This document shows, piece after piece, positions 49,405-61,146 of a stretch of 64,000 bases of DNA. The translations under genes were made by a program, and so were the position numbers. The DNA lies in the NCBI GenBank assembly GCA_950295325.1, contig OX485804.1, positions 67,122,033-67,186,032 on the forward strand. Direction: 5' to 3'. The notes beneath the pieces were generated by a model. It saw only the letters and a program-made list of their open reading frames with translations, did no database searches and was not told where the DNA came from. Origin of the DNA: Polytrichum commune (taxonomy: Eukaryota > Streptophyta > Polytrichopsida > Polytrichales > Polytrichaceae). The first letter of the stretch is position 1. Every line of letters starts with the position of its first letter.

Positions 49405-51400
49405 TCCTATGAACTTTTCAATTTCGCGTACCGTATGTTGATAGCTGGTTTAGCAAAAAACTAATCTAAATATAAATCATTTATATTTATATTTAAAATG
49501 ATAGACACAATTTTCCGGATTAACTTTAATTTACCTTACTCTTTTGCCAAACTATTGTAAATTCTCACTTCCCACAAGCTTATGTAGTGTAAACAATCCA
49601 CCATAATTACCACATAGAGGAGGGGTCCACAATATATTCCAAGTTGTCCTTAGTCACCGCAAAAAATATAAGTTAACATAAGATTGCAAGACTATGTACT
49701 AAGAGCTTGATCTATGTTCTTAATGAAATTTTGGACCTCAATTCCACATAGAAGATGCACTTACTTGGAATTATGTTCAACTAGAGAAAGTTTGTACATG
49801 AAACAAAGTACTACATCCAAGATAACTTTGTGATTTGAATTTGTTTTTGCAAAAGATATGAACAAATTTCAACAAGCATTTTCAAGAAGGGAGGAGGTTT
49901 GAAGAGACAATGTGTTATGAACATATTTCAGTGCTTGATTGTGCTAAGTAAATTTTTTTTTTTGGAGTTGTGTTAAACTAAGAAAACTTAGACAATATTA
50001 CATAGTACCACCTCCAACAAAAGAAAATTGCAGTTTGAAGTTGTTATACAAAAGATATGGACAAATACGTAGAAGAGGACTACCGGCCGGGGCTTCATCT
50101 CTCAAGTTTACATATCCCACATGGATTGTGAACACCTCATACGGAGGAATTATATACTCAAACATACTATTAATACAAAATGTAACATGAATACACTATA
50201 CCTATATGTGAACTAGACGAAGTTGTGAAAGAGTTTCATGAAAAGTGTTAAAATTTTTGAATTTGTTTTTTGAAGTACTGAACCAACTTTTGGCACTTTA
50301 AATAACTATCTGGCATAGATGTGCCGGATTGTCTATCAACCTATGGTAATCTCGAGGTTATTCCTTATCACAAGTAAGGTGGTAAGTTAGTAAACTTTAG
50401 GCATGGTTCACACATGTGGGTATCTTTTCTAAACATTGTGGTTATCTTACACTTGGCCCATTGTTAATCACCTCATACATTAAGTTATCATCAGTACTTT
50501 ACGGTATTACATAGCTATAACCTAACAACACAATTAGCATCTAACCTTGGTGGTAAATTACCACATGCGCACAAGAATGATTAGCTAAATTTAAAGATAA
50601 TGATAGTGCCTAGTGACTTATGAGTGATCAAATGATATGCTGACATGATGGCACATAGTAATGCCCCCTCCCCACCTGACTTTACCTAAGCCTAACAGTT
50701 GGTTCCAAAAACACAGTCTTCACACCATCAACATTATCTAGTGCCGAGCCTAGTTGGCAAATGATGTGGCATGGTTTAAAAGTGGAGGTTTCAATCCTCA
50801 AGCACCGATCCTCCCATTGGTACCTAGACTTGAGGCAAGAATGTAGGACCTTTAAAAGTGTTGCCTCCCGCCCTTGTGATTGGTTGCTTTTTAGCCTTAA
50901 CTATGAGGGCACGAGGAACTTCATTAACAAAAACTGATGGTAAGATAGGTGAGTAGTAAGGCATTTGGGGATGGGACAAAAACTATCCAACATTCATTGC
51001 TTGGCAGATAAAACCATGAACATGTGTGAAAGCTACTCAACTAAAACCTACTCAACAATCTCTGGAGCAAGTTCTTGTAGGTGCGTTGGGATAGCCGGAT
51101 GCCTCCACTATAACCGAGGGAGCTTTACCCGGTTTTCAGAAAAGACTTTGGTTATTTGGTAAAGTCAGGTGGGGAGGGGCATAAGCAAGGTGAGTGTAAT
51201 GATGGCATGTGTGAATAGAAGTAGTAATCCACTCTAGATAGGTGACATCTTTATTGACATCGTTGCCTATAGGTGTGACAAGTATCCCTTGGTCAAATAG
51301 ACTTCCTGTGCTACAAAACTTTGGTCTCACATTGTAGTCTGCACTTGTGCAAACAGGAGCTAGCTGCAGGTCGGATCATGGAGCAATGAAAGAGAGAGCG
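49405..51400. other. AT-rich spacer, degenerate repeats, no gene
   Basis: A degenerate direct repeat occurs between 49740 and 50300: blocks with AAAGATATGAACAAAT and AAAGATATGGACAAAT about 190 bp apart, with a weaker third. A tRNA-related element lies at 50745-50900. Nothing else is supported. Confidence 0.45.
50745..50900 (+). mobile_element. tRNA-derived SINE candidate
   Basis: A perfect pol III A-box match (AGCCTAGTTGG) at about 50748-50758 is followed 33 bp later by a near B-box (TTTCAATCC, consensus GTTCAATCC). A tRNA cloverleaf is not evident, so this is a tRNA-related SINE head, not a tRNA gene. The tail was not delimited. Confidence 0.4.
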
Positions 51401-51427
51401 AGAGATTAGATGCTGCATTCGTGTCCA

Positions 51428-51428
51428 G

Positions 51429-51455
<27 letters not shown>
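51428..51455 (+). repeat. (GA)n microsatellite
   Basis: A GA run of about 13 units, upstream of the isomerase gene. Confidence 0.9.
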
Positions 51456-51460
<5 letters not shown>

Positions 51461-52219
51461 TTTCATAGGATCTTGCAGTTCCCAATATTAAGAATCAAAA
51501 TTTTGAAGGTGTACTTGCTGATTCAACAACAGGAGACTTGTGTTTCAAGAATTTTATGATAAGTCTACAGTTGTAGACGCCACCAACGTCAAATTTTCAT
51601 CAAGCCCATCCATCTTGATCACTCAAGTACTGATACACTGATGAATTGGTGATAGTGTTCCTGCCTGTTGAATTGATCCTGTGCAGGGTAATGGGTTGGG
51701 GCGAAACCAATTTTTCTTCTTTCACTGCAAGGGTTAAGTTAGGCCTGCTTGGAACAGGTTAGATAATGTTTAATTTCAAATGACATTCTGAATGTATTTC
51801 AGGTTTATTTGGGGTGCTGGATTTCAAGTTCATCCTCAGCAATTGTGTTGTAAATTTTTGTAAAAATCTGTTGCTGACATGGTATGTGACTTACATTAGC
51901 AGCTTTGGATTTGTGCTCATTGTGATCATGTGGGTCATTTTCTTGCACCTTGAGGCATTAGTGACAGTTCCTGGTGGCAATCCGGGTGAGTCACAAAATG
52001 TCACAAATTCATTTTCTTCTGTAGAGTACAAGTGCAACTAGGTGTTGATGAGCAACGAGCATCATCAAACCTACTGCTTCCACTATGTAATTTGTAGATT
52101 CAGACGACCGACTCTTGTGCACGATTGACAGGACCTCCGCAGGTTTATGAGCGTGACGAGACCCTGAGGTGGAGATCATAGGGAGAATCAAAACATCTCG
52201 AGAAAATTCCGAATACATC

Positions 52220-52966
52220 ATGTGCAGCTTGGAAAGAGTAGGGGACGTGTACGTGTTGCGCTTTTTGGGCGAAGCGAACGAACACCGACTCAACCCTGCG
52301 TTCGTGGAAGACATCATCTCGAAGCTTGATATCGTGGACGCATCAGATGCCAAAGCCCTGGTGACCGTCAACGAAGGCAAGTACTTCTCCAATGGGCTTG
52401 ACCTAGCATGGATGCAGGAAGATCCGAACACTCGGTCGTCTTTTCGGATGATCAACCACACTGGGAGGGTCGCGATGCAGGTCGTTGCGTTCGACAATCT
52501 GATATCCAGGTTGATGCATGTGAAGGTTCCCACCGTGGCGTCCATCTGCGGACATGCAGTGGCCGGGGGTTTCATCCTGGCTATGGCGCATGACCATCGC
52601 CACATGCGAGGGGACCGAGGGTTTCTGTACATGAGTGAGGTGGATGTGCACATTGTGATTCCACCACGATTAATGGGGCTCCTGCGTGGGAAGATGGATG
52701 CGAGGACATTCAAGGATGTGGTTCTGAAGGCTCCCAAGCTCACCGGGGCCACGGCTATGGCGCTAGGGTTGGTTGATTCGGTGCACACCACGGCAAGTGA
52801 AACGTTTGACGCGGCTATGGCGGAGGCTGTTCGGTTGGCTGGTAGAAATTGGTGCAGGGATGTTTACTTGGGGCTCCGGTTGAACATGTTTCCAGATTTT
52901 CAACCACGGGATGGAGACCCAAATTGCAGCCAAACCCGAGCGGCGATGGCAACGTCGAAGCTGTGA
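52220..52966 (+). CDS. Peroxisomal enoyl-CoA isomerase/hydratase (plant ECI-like)
   Basis: A single exon of 248 codons. The chosen ATG (52220) gives MCSLERVGDVYVLRF, which aligns with plant ECI N-termini (MCTLEKRGDLFLLTL). It belongs to the crotonase fold: FSNGLDLAW and the GHAVAGG loop form the oxyanion hole, and YMSEVD carries the acidic residue aligned with the catalytic Glu of plant delta3-delta2 enoyl-CoA isomerases. The protein ends in SKL, a canonical PTS1 signal, so it should act in peroxisomes, shifting double bases during beta-oxidation of unsaturated fatty acids. GHAVAGGFILAMAHDHRHMR follows the family closely. Codon use is more GC-rich than its surroundings. It has no intron in the coding region. 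A hydratase role cannot be excluded. Confidence 0.93.
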   Translation: MCSLERVGDVYVLRFLGEANEHRLNPAFVEDIISKLDIVDASDAKALVTVNEGKYFSNGLDLAWMQEDPNTRSSFRMINHTGRVAMQVVAFDNLISRLMHVKVPTVASICGHAVAGGFILAMAHDHRHMRGDRGFLYMSEVDVHIVIPPRLMGLLRGKMDARTFKDVVLKAPKLTGATAMALGLVDSVHTTASETFDAAMAEAVRLAGRNWCRDVYLGLRLNMFPDFQPRDGDPNCSQTRAAMATSKL

Positions 52967-53034
52967 ATGTCCTTGCGAAACCTCGCACTGGCCCTAAACC
53001 TTTAAGTTTCTCCTGTGTTTGGAGGTTACGTTAA

Positions 53035-54184
53035 TTTACGATTTAGATGTCGGGTTCATGAGAATGCAAGCATGAATGACGAGCCTCTACTCATGTGACA
53101 TAAATACTGGTTTCCTGAGAAAGTATGATTAGAAAAACATACAAGCATCTGAAATTCTTGAACTAGGCTACATTGATTTGGTATTCATCAATAATGGGGA
53201 GATAATCTTGAAACAATCTTCCGAATTTCTTCTTCGAGACACCATTCTGGCAACAGTTTTCAAAAACGATTGGACTAGATCGTACTTTGGACATAGACTA
53301 TCCAACAAGTAGTGATTTCTTATGTCAAGCCAATGATCCAAATCTCCTCCTTATCAAAACAGTATACTCCGTTTAATTAATCCCTCAAAATATTTCTAGT
53401 CATCCTTTGATTATCGCAACAATTTTGCCATGTCCAAGTCCAACGGTGGTAGGTTGTTGCTGTTGCAACTGTCCGTAGTATAAATAGTAACCAAATTTAC
53501 ATTGGCCAAGATCCAGAGGGGGTCCAAAACACCATGCACTAAATAGTCATAGGGTACCATATTACAGATACAATGAACTCAGAATAGGAGGGTGGTAATA
53601 TTATTGACATGTTCTTCCAGAAAAAATCAGGACGAGGGCAAAGTATGTCAAGGATGATTGATCAAAGATTGTATCTCTCAAGTTAGATCATGTTTTACAA
53701 TATGCACAATTGGATATTCCAGTCAATTATGAGACTTTCTGTAGTTACATTCTTGAGGTGCCATTTAAGACACCAAATCCTATTTAGCCTATACAAGGAA
53801 ATCTTCCTTTGTACCTAGAGTATCCTTATTTACTCCATTTTGAGAAGTATATCCATCGTTCACCATGCTCCTGCAAGATTTTCAGAGACAAACAATCAAA
53901 TGCAATAGGGGAATCTCTGTTGAAATAGTGCACCCACATTGAAAGATAAGAAAGAAAAGTAAGCCGATACCATTGTTGCCATTGGCATGATATACGGTGT
54001 TGCTTCATTTTCGAGTTGGTCAAAGTCTATATGTATGTAATCCCAAAATGAACATTACAAGAATTAAGAAGGCCCTTGAAGATTACTATCTCCTTTCAAA
54101 GGTGAACACCTTTGAACGGTTGTGGACAAGCTGGCTAGCACTTACCTCCATGAGGGCAAGCCTATTTGATCCCCCATGGTTAGT
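53035..54184. other. Spacer between isomerase and K+ channel genes
   Basis: AT-rich DNA with no convincing frame. It includes the 3' flank of the isomerase gene. Confidence 0.5.
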
Positions 54185-54362
54185 TGAAATCATTTAGTTC
54201 ACCCAAATACTCGCACTATGATTGGGTGGACCATGGGTGGTAGGGTGCACTGGATATTAAGTGCTAGGAAAGTAACCCATCCAAGTACTATTCTGGCTTT
54301 AGGCGGGTTAAGCTTGGCAGTCCCATGGGATCCACTTTAAGGCCTTGGGTTTAACCCACCCT
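54185..54362 (-). mobile_element. 5S rRNA-derived dispersed element, fragment
   Basis: On the minus strand it reads GGATCCCAT, a diverged AGTTAAGC region, then AATAGTACTTGGATGGGT and GTGCACCC in the same order as plant 5S rRNA, but too diverged to be a gene. Its tail matches the copy at 272-405 (CACCCAATC, GTGAGTATTT-like), which shows a mobile family. Cassandra LTR or SINE3 origin is the likely explanation; the copy is old and incomplete. Confidence 0.6.
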
Positions 54363-54575
54363 TCCCGTGAGTGATATTAGTATGTTCTACGACACCTGAT
54401 TACTTCTTGCTAACAAAGCATCAATAAATAACATTTGAACGACTCATGGTTGTAGTATTTGCATAAATAGTCCAAACATGGATGTTGAGGAACATCCTGT
54501 GAATATATGGATAAAAGTATGTACCTTCTGCAGGTGCGCTGGTTGCTGTATGCTGTTAGTTCATCTAACTTAAGC

Positions 54576-57519
54576 TTATTGCTTCTGAAGATTCGAGACA
54601 TGAATATCTGTGGGCTTCAGGGTGCCTGATTCGTCGATATCAAGTGTAACAAACTCCCTCAAAACTTCCAAGACGTCAACTTCTTCAATTTTTCCAACCT
54701 CCTTCAGCTTGTATATAACAAACTCTGCTGCACTGAAACATACGATTCCAAAACTAGTGTAAATGCTTCAACGTTGTTCCAAAACAAGATATCCATGTCT
54801 GGAAGTTGTGCAAGAGACCGCATTCGTCCTATTCATTGTCCAAGATTGATGTCTGTTTCATAGCAAATGGCTCAAGTATATCATACAAAAAATAGCATAT
54901 ACTTTGAAAGTGCCTCTTGTCACATGGAAATAATCCAGTGTCAAATGTTCTTGAAACTACTGGAACCAAAAGGAAAGATAATACCGGTCCACCACAGAAC
55001 TTGACACAAATGGTAATGAAGTTGAACACAATGAACAACTGGTTCCCAATACTCGGCAACTTCTAGGATCTTTGGCACTAAAGGATCTCATCACATAAAG
55101 GGACTACATGAATATCAGAAGAAAAAACAACAGAGACATCCTTGATGTTCGTGATGCAATCCAAAAAGAGGTTAAGATTTGTGGTCCTTATGTGGTAACT
55201 CTTCTTGTCTGTACACCTATATTTGACTGGTATATGGTGGGGCTTGTCGTTTAAGAGTGGAGACACTTGTTATGTTGAGATTGGACTATGAGATCAAAAT
55301 ATAGACACCATTCTAGGTTCGATAGTTAGCACAATTGGGAGGGTCTACGTAATTCTCTTTCAAAGAATCTTCAGTTTGACCTCTTATTACTTTTGCATCT
55401 CATCTTTGATACTGAAACTTAAAACTCAAACAATCTCCACAATTGCAAGCCAGAGTTGCCTATCCCACATATGATCTAATGGCCAAAATTGTCAATGGAG
55501 TTGGAAGTGCCCACAATAGGCCCACATACCTCATATGCTCCTTGCGGTCACTAACTTATCCTATTGCTTAAGATTTCACCAAACCCTAGTGGCTCTGCAG
55601 TCACGCTCCATTTGTAGCAAGAGCACTTGGCTGGGACCTGGATACATTGTCATGTGTATTCTTCTCATATAGTCACTCTTCTTAATCGGACGCCTACACT
55701 TGAGTGGTATATGGTAAGACTTGTGGCTACAATGGACACCTAGAAGATGCATGTTGCAATGGGATTTAAACTGGGTGGTCAACATAAAGACACCATTCTA
55801 GGTAATCAGCTACCACAATTGGGAGGGTCTATGTGATCGTTTAAGAGAGAGAAATCTTCACTTTGACATCTTCTAAATTTTGCATCTCAACTCCAATTCT
55901 GAAATCTGAAAGTCAAAGAAGTCTGTATTTCAATCCGATTTTTGCTCATGCTTCATCGTAGATTTGCTGATGCAACGCAAGCTTCGTTGTGTAGATCTAA
56001 TCGGTAAAGGTTGGAGAACATGAAAAAGGTACTAATAACACCCACATACGTTAAGGCATCATCAAGACTTAGTTAGGGCTGGACGCACCTTACAACACCA
56101 TCTCCGTCGAGATCGGCTGCTTCCAAATCCGAAGGTGTGGTCGGCCGGCTCAAAGCCCAGCAAGCAAGTTCATGTTGCCGTTCCTCAGTCCGACTCTCAG
56201 CCAAGTACAAAAAGAATTGAGCAACACACACTGTACTAGAAAGAATCCAAAAGACTGCAAACAAGCGGCCATTTGTAGTGCGAAAGCTGTGATCTCCATA
56301 GCCAAGAGTGGTGACGGTGACGCAAACGCAGTAAAATGCATCGATGAAGCTCATCTCCTCGCAGTAGATTAACACCAACAGCCCGGCAATAAAGAGGATC
56401 CCAAACATGATGCCAGAAACGGCCGCCTTCCAATGCGAGGCCACCACATCATTGTCATCTGCAACTTCGAACTCCAGATCCTTTTTCCCCTTCTTCTTGT
56501 ATTTTTTGTAGATTTTTTGCACTAAAATTTTCTCTTGCTTCTCGACAAGGTAGCTTGCGGCGCCACTGACAAGAACACCAACTAGTCCGAACCCGATGAA
56601 CACAAAAGCGCATGTGAAGAGTTTCATGCCAACAGTTCTTGGCACTAAGTCGCCGTAGCCAACAGTCGTCATAGTCACAATGGCGAAATATAATGCGTCG
56701 ACGAGCGTGACCGTCGACGAACCCTCCAGTTCGTCTTGGAGCATGGAGAAGCTCACAATGCCCGCCAGAAGGTACACCACAAGCCCAATGAGCGCTTTGA
56801 GAAGTGTCGACGAGCCTCCTCCCTCTTTTAAAAATTGAGGTGGCGGTGGTAGTGATCTCCGTGCCCGTTGAGCTAGATCCTTCACTCTTGGTTTCTGTGT
56901 GGCATCGGGGACGTCCAACGGGGGTGCGCTCCGGGTTTGCCATATCCTTCGTCACAATTCCACATTGAATAGACTCAAAAGCACGAATGCGGTAGGATGC
57001 TAGCCAAACGGCGATATAAGCTTGCCTCTCAGCAAATGTGTCTCTACACGTGATAACCTTAAAGAGGTTTCATAACGAAATAGGTCGAATGCGTGAACCA
57101 TTGGTGACATCGATGCAATTTTGATATTAGTTTATACTCTTCGCTGCTTGCCGCGAGTCATCAGAATTTGGCTGTTGCGAAGTATAAAAATAGTGACGCT
57201 CAGTGTCAATCTATTAAAGATGGCTCGAGGATATACTGATGAAGCTAAATCATCACGTTCCTACTTAACCATTGACGCCCATCGATCTACAATCCACCTG
57301 GATCGTTCACACGACCATGACCTGGTGATGCAAATAACCTAACCTAGTCGTGATAGAAGAGAAGTCGACAATGGAGGAGGCTTCGCACCTACTGAGGTTT
57401 TTCTTCGGTGCTTCGTTTGATCGATGCAGGTCCCGAAGTAAAGGCTGCAGCGCATCTCCCTGCTCTTGTGACTTCTCCAGGAGGCGGTTCGACGAAAGAC
57501 CACCAACACCGGACTCCAT
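54576..57519 (-). CDS. Tandem-pore K+ channel (TPK family) with two EF hands
   Basis: Three exons: 57344-57519, 56089-56946 and 54576-54732, each joined in phase 2, giving 396 residues (Arabidopsis TPK1 has 363). TPKs are dimeric vacuolar-membrane K+ channels. Each of the two pore modules has its filter: TMTTVGYGDLVP (GYGD 155-158) and TVTTLGYGDHSF (GYGD 274-277), with membrane helices on both sides (first at about 107-128). EF hand 1 is DLDGDGVVSAAEF, split by the last intron; EF hand 2 is DIDESGTLKPTDI, so Ca2+ gating is expected. RSAP at residues 64-67 resembles the 14-3-3 binding site of TPK1. The last two exons are certain. The first exon (ATG 57519) is inferred from phase match, an N-terminal LQPLLRD like the family's TPLLP, and the lack of an in-frame ATG in exon 2; its acceptor (GACGAAG|G) is weak. 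Confidence 0.92.
55090..55950 (-). repeat. Tandem duplication (about 480 bp) inside TPK intron 2
   Basis: Landmarks recur about 480 bp apart: CTGGTATATGGTGGGGCTTG at 55227 and a GTGGTATATGGTAAGACTTG variant near 55707; GACACCATTCTAGG at 55304 and 55788; CACAATTGGGAGGGTCTA at 55331 and 55815. The copies are diverged. Part of the unit is the dispersed repeat also found in PANK2 intron 1. Confidence 0.75.
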
Positions 57520-57795
57520 GCCCACAAGCGAGCTATCCCCTGCTTACCAGAAACAGGCAACATTCATATAAACACAGCAAGTTTGCTCACATGGTGAAGA
57601 GAAAAATTCAATCTTGGATACTTTTCACAGAACCTAGTATTTCTGACCACCGACACCGGACTCTATGCCAGCAAGTGAGCTATCCCCTGGTTACCAGAAA
57701 AAGGTAACAGAATTATAAAAGCAGCAAGTTTGCACAAATGTTGATGAGGAAAATTCAATCTCGGGTGCTCTTCGCAGAACCCAATAATTCTGTTA
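57495..57795 (-). repeat. Tandem duplication of the TPK start and 5' flank (about 150 bp)
   Basis: 57495-57640 and 57647-57795 are direct copies (ACACCGGACTC, GAGCTATCCCCTG, TTACCAGAAA, GCAAGTTTGC, AAAATTCAATCT, CGCAGAACC). The inner copy contains the TPK ATG; in the outer copy the ATG position reads ATA on the minus strand. Confidence 0.8.
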
Positions 57796-58949
57796 TTGCG
57801 TGGGCGTGATTGGGAAATGGACTAAAACCTAGGGCCGAAAAGTCTAGGTGACAACATCGAGTTCTTCGTAACACGGACACATGGTTGCCCACAAGTATGT
57901 GAAATTGCAGACTATTAGATGTGTTTGAAGAACACGATCATTACTCAAGAAATGGATGACGAGTCTCAATCGCGTTTGTTTTATAAACGTAGACAACCAA
58001 AATCGCCACCGCAGGAAAGAGGAAATCGCAATTCTAACTTAGTCTCTCAATCGCGCTTGTCTATCCTCGAGTGTCAGTTTGAAATCCCTTCCCAGGCGCT
58101 CAGACCATGATGTTTCGACATGATTGCAAATTGCGAAACTCAATCAACCGGAAGACATCACGCAGGAGTAGAAGAATCTGCAAGGATCTCGGTCTGTAGC
58201 ATCTGAAACTGCGTCACCTGGAAGCCACCACAGATTGCGAGACAAGTGTTGAGGGAATTCCTTAGGTTCGCAAGAAATTTTGTTTGTTCTCCCTCTCTCT
58301 CTCTCTTCAAATTCATTCAGTCACCGCCTTTAAGCTTAGTGCAATCGCCAGAAGCACCAGAAAGAAAGAAAGGAAGGAAAGAAATTGAAGGAAAACGAGA
58401 AAGAAACGTTGATATTTCCATTCTGAAATTCCCATGAAAGATTCATTATCGACCAAATTACCTTCTCCTCGAGCACAAATTCATCCCAACGTGTGTCACA
58501 AATCCTTGAACGGCATTTGTGCCTTCTGACATCAAATTAGGAGTTTTGACGGGTTCTTATGACATCGGTTTGATAATCATTGTGGGTCACACTTTAGGGC
58601 GTATTTCAACACTAAAAACATCAAAGATAATACAGTGACTGCACACACTACTTGTGAGCTTAGGACTTTCCGGCCTGCATATGAGATTAATTATATTGTG
58701 GAACACATTGATTTTTTAGTTTTGAATACATGTTTTACTTTATCTTATTTACGTCAAATTAAGTTACATATTATAATATAACAATTTTAAAGAGATGCAC
58801 ATAGTAAACCATGATATAGACGTACCCACACTATATATCATTATCAATGCACATGTGGCGTGTGCTAGGACTAGTGCATCACAATGTATAATGTATCAAA
58901 CATTGTTGTATTTCTTGTGACAGATTGTGTAAGTTAACTGAACTCAAGG

Positions 58950-59302
58950 GGAGGCCACACGTGTTTGAAAACGCATGTTTTGAAACGGAGATGGTGTAGG
59001 TAAAAGAATTTCTTGCCTTGACATGTGCCTAACTATGAGGAGTTTGGTTTCAAGGCCAGTCCCTCTTTTTGGGGTTAAAATTGTTTGTTTTCAATTCTAA
59101 TCGAGAACATAGATTTTTTTAAGCCTTGCAAAACTGCCATCTTGAATGGAAGTTGAAAACATACGTTTATACCCAATAAAAAAGGGACCGACCTTGAAAC
59201 CAAGCTCGTCGAAGTTAGGCACATGTCAAGGCCAAAATTCTTTCACCTTGGACTTACCAAACTCCATTTCGAAACCGACGTTTTCAAACATGTGTGGCCT
59301 CC
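58950..59302. mobile_element. Foldback MITE with about 130-bp inverted arms
   Basis: 58950-59080 and 59175-59302 are inverted copies: GGAGGCCACAC, GTTTGAAAACG, CCTTGACATGTGCCTAAC and TTGGTTTCAAGG appear in the left arm and, reverse complemented, in the right. The target duplication is unclear. Confidence 0.7.
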
Positions 59303-59672
59303 ATATGAGTCTCTATGGGGCACAAAAGTGATGAAAAAAAAATCCCAAAAAGGAATAATAATGAATCATATGTTCCGGATTTCCAATTGATTAACACATG
59401 GTAGTTTACAATAAGGTAGATGGGTCTTAAATGGTTATCTTTTCTTATTAGCCCACTTCTCCTAAGATATGAAACACATGATTAGTACAAGATGGTTAGT
59501 AGATCCAAATCAAGGCCATAGGCATTTTCCTCATCATAATCAGAGCTTTACATGAGTATCTTGTTTATTATCAAAGTGAAAATTCTTATACTCATCAAAT
59601 GATCACATAGGTCCCTCCAAATAGATTAATCATGAAACTTAAAATGATCATCATGTTCAAATGTCACACCAC

Positions 59673-59891
59673 TGATCGGGAGATTTTTGGGCACAATTGG
59701 TTGAGATCCTAGGGTTTGCAAGTCCAACCGGTTACATGTTGACATCCTCCGGTTTTCCTTCATTAAACTAGGGTATATTCTATAGATTCCTCTAAATTGA
59801 TCGGTAATTTTCCTACAGTCTTGAACTTCAACCAGTTATTTCTCAAACTCAACCGGTTCATCTGTAACTAACTGCCGGTTCTCCCCGATCA
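59673..59891 (+). mobile_element. MITE, reference copy of the TGATCGGGGAGA family
   Basis: 219 bp closed by inverted ends TGATCGGGAGA and, reverse complemented, TGATCGGGGAGA. It is the only unexpanded and unsplit copy of four in the window (others: 4563-7107 split, 5252-5882 expanded, 8878-8945 partial). Target duplication not evident. Confidence 0.7.
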
Positions 59892-60784
59892 TTGAGTCAC
59901 ACCTAACCATTAAACCACTCAAATATAGGTCTCCTATTAAGGTAGGTAACCGAATTAGGCACATCTATCTACGTAAGTTAGGGGTTGGGACTCGAGTTGG
60001 GAGAAGGGAGAAAGAAAGGCACAGGAAAGCAAAGTACAAAGAAACCAACAGCGGGAGGGGCTTCTCCTACCACAGATAGATATAAGGAACACTGGAGAGG
60101 CTTCCTTGCGCTTTGGAAGGGCTTATGACACGTGGCATCATATTAACCCATGGGACGTTGGATCTAGACAGACTGGATGACACCTTTGTGGGGTAACGTA
60201 TCGGATGAATATCTACACGATATGTGAAGTATGGGTTGCCTCTTTCACCATGCCCATTATCTTGGGTCAAAATCATATCACAAAAATTATAACTTTATTC
60301 ATTTCTTTATTTCTTTATAGTTGTTGTAGTAGGATTACAAGGATCACATGGTCATGTCATTGGGTTTAATGTTTTTTCAGACAAAAGTGGGAGAAAGTGA
60401 TCAAAGCCATTATCGTGTTCATGTGATTTCTAACATAACTTGGTAGCCTCACTATACGTTCCCTCATTAGGGGGCCTTTAGTGAGGTCAATCACCATTGT
60501 CAATGTGCCTGACAATAACGACGAGATAAATTACACTATCACTTACATAAAATAATATGAATGTGAAAAAAATGTTATAAATGCACACAAACACTTTGAG
60601 CTCAAGTGGGCTTAAAGATGGTCTTTGTGAGATCATTATTGTGCTTCACACTAGTAGGAGAATCTAGTACACCTCATTGAGTTCGACCTCTCATTTTGTG
60701 GCTCTCTTGATACCTCAAATCAAGCATGGCTACTGTAAAATGATTTGTAAATTAGTTAATAAACTCAATGTGTGCATGTGTTCT

Positions 60785-60940
60785 GAGTGGACTTGGTGGC
60801 TAGGCTAGCTGCTAGGTAGTGGCGAGGCCCCAAGTTCAAAACTCTTGGCTTACCCATTTAACACAGTCGTGCATGCCTAGGTAGACCCCAGACCCATGTG
60901 GTGCCAAGCCTGTGTACGTAGGTGTACCAATTAGGGGGGT
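60785..60940 (+). mobile_element. Possible tRNA-derived SINE
   Basis: A perfect B-box (GTTCAAAAC at about 60834) with a weak A-box-like GGCTAG stretch about 35 bp before it. It cannot be folded into a tRNA by eye. Low confidence. Confidence 0.25.
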
Positions 60941-61146
60941 GTTTTGATTGGGTAGATTTAATGCACGCAACTATTATGATTGTAATGCAAAATATTCATA
61001 TCAATGTTACATCATGGATGGGTGCCACCATTGGTTCCCACTTCTTCCTCTCCTCACATTTTAACACACTCGCTGCCAACTGCTTCTGTAGCTTCAGCGA
61101 CACCATCGTGATGCTCCTCTTTTTTCCTTCGGTTTCTTCTCCCTTC

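Larger units (their letters stand above)
57800..61146. other. Upstream region of TPK and repeat-rich spacer, no gene
   Basis: Holds a foldback element (58950-59302), a MITE (59673-59891) and a possible SINE (60785-60940). A pyrimidine-rich and then purine-rich stretch at 58285-58410 is low complexity. No coding frame is supported. Confidence 0.5.

Noticed and set aside
52009-52791. 260-codon minus-strand ORF
   Set aside because: Antisense shadow of the GC-rich isomerase gene, whose plus-strand frame has clear family similarity and a PTS1 signal.
54236-54362. Functional 5S rRNA gene
   Set aside because: Core and flanks are too diverged from plant 5S rRNA, and a second copy shares a non-5S tail.
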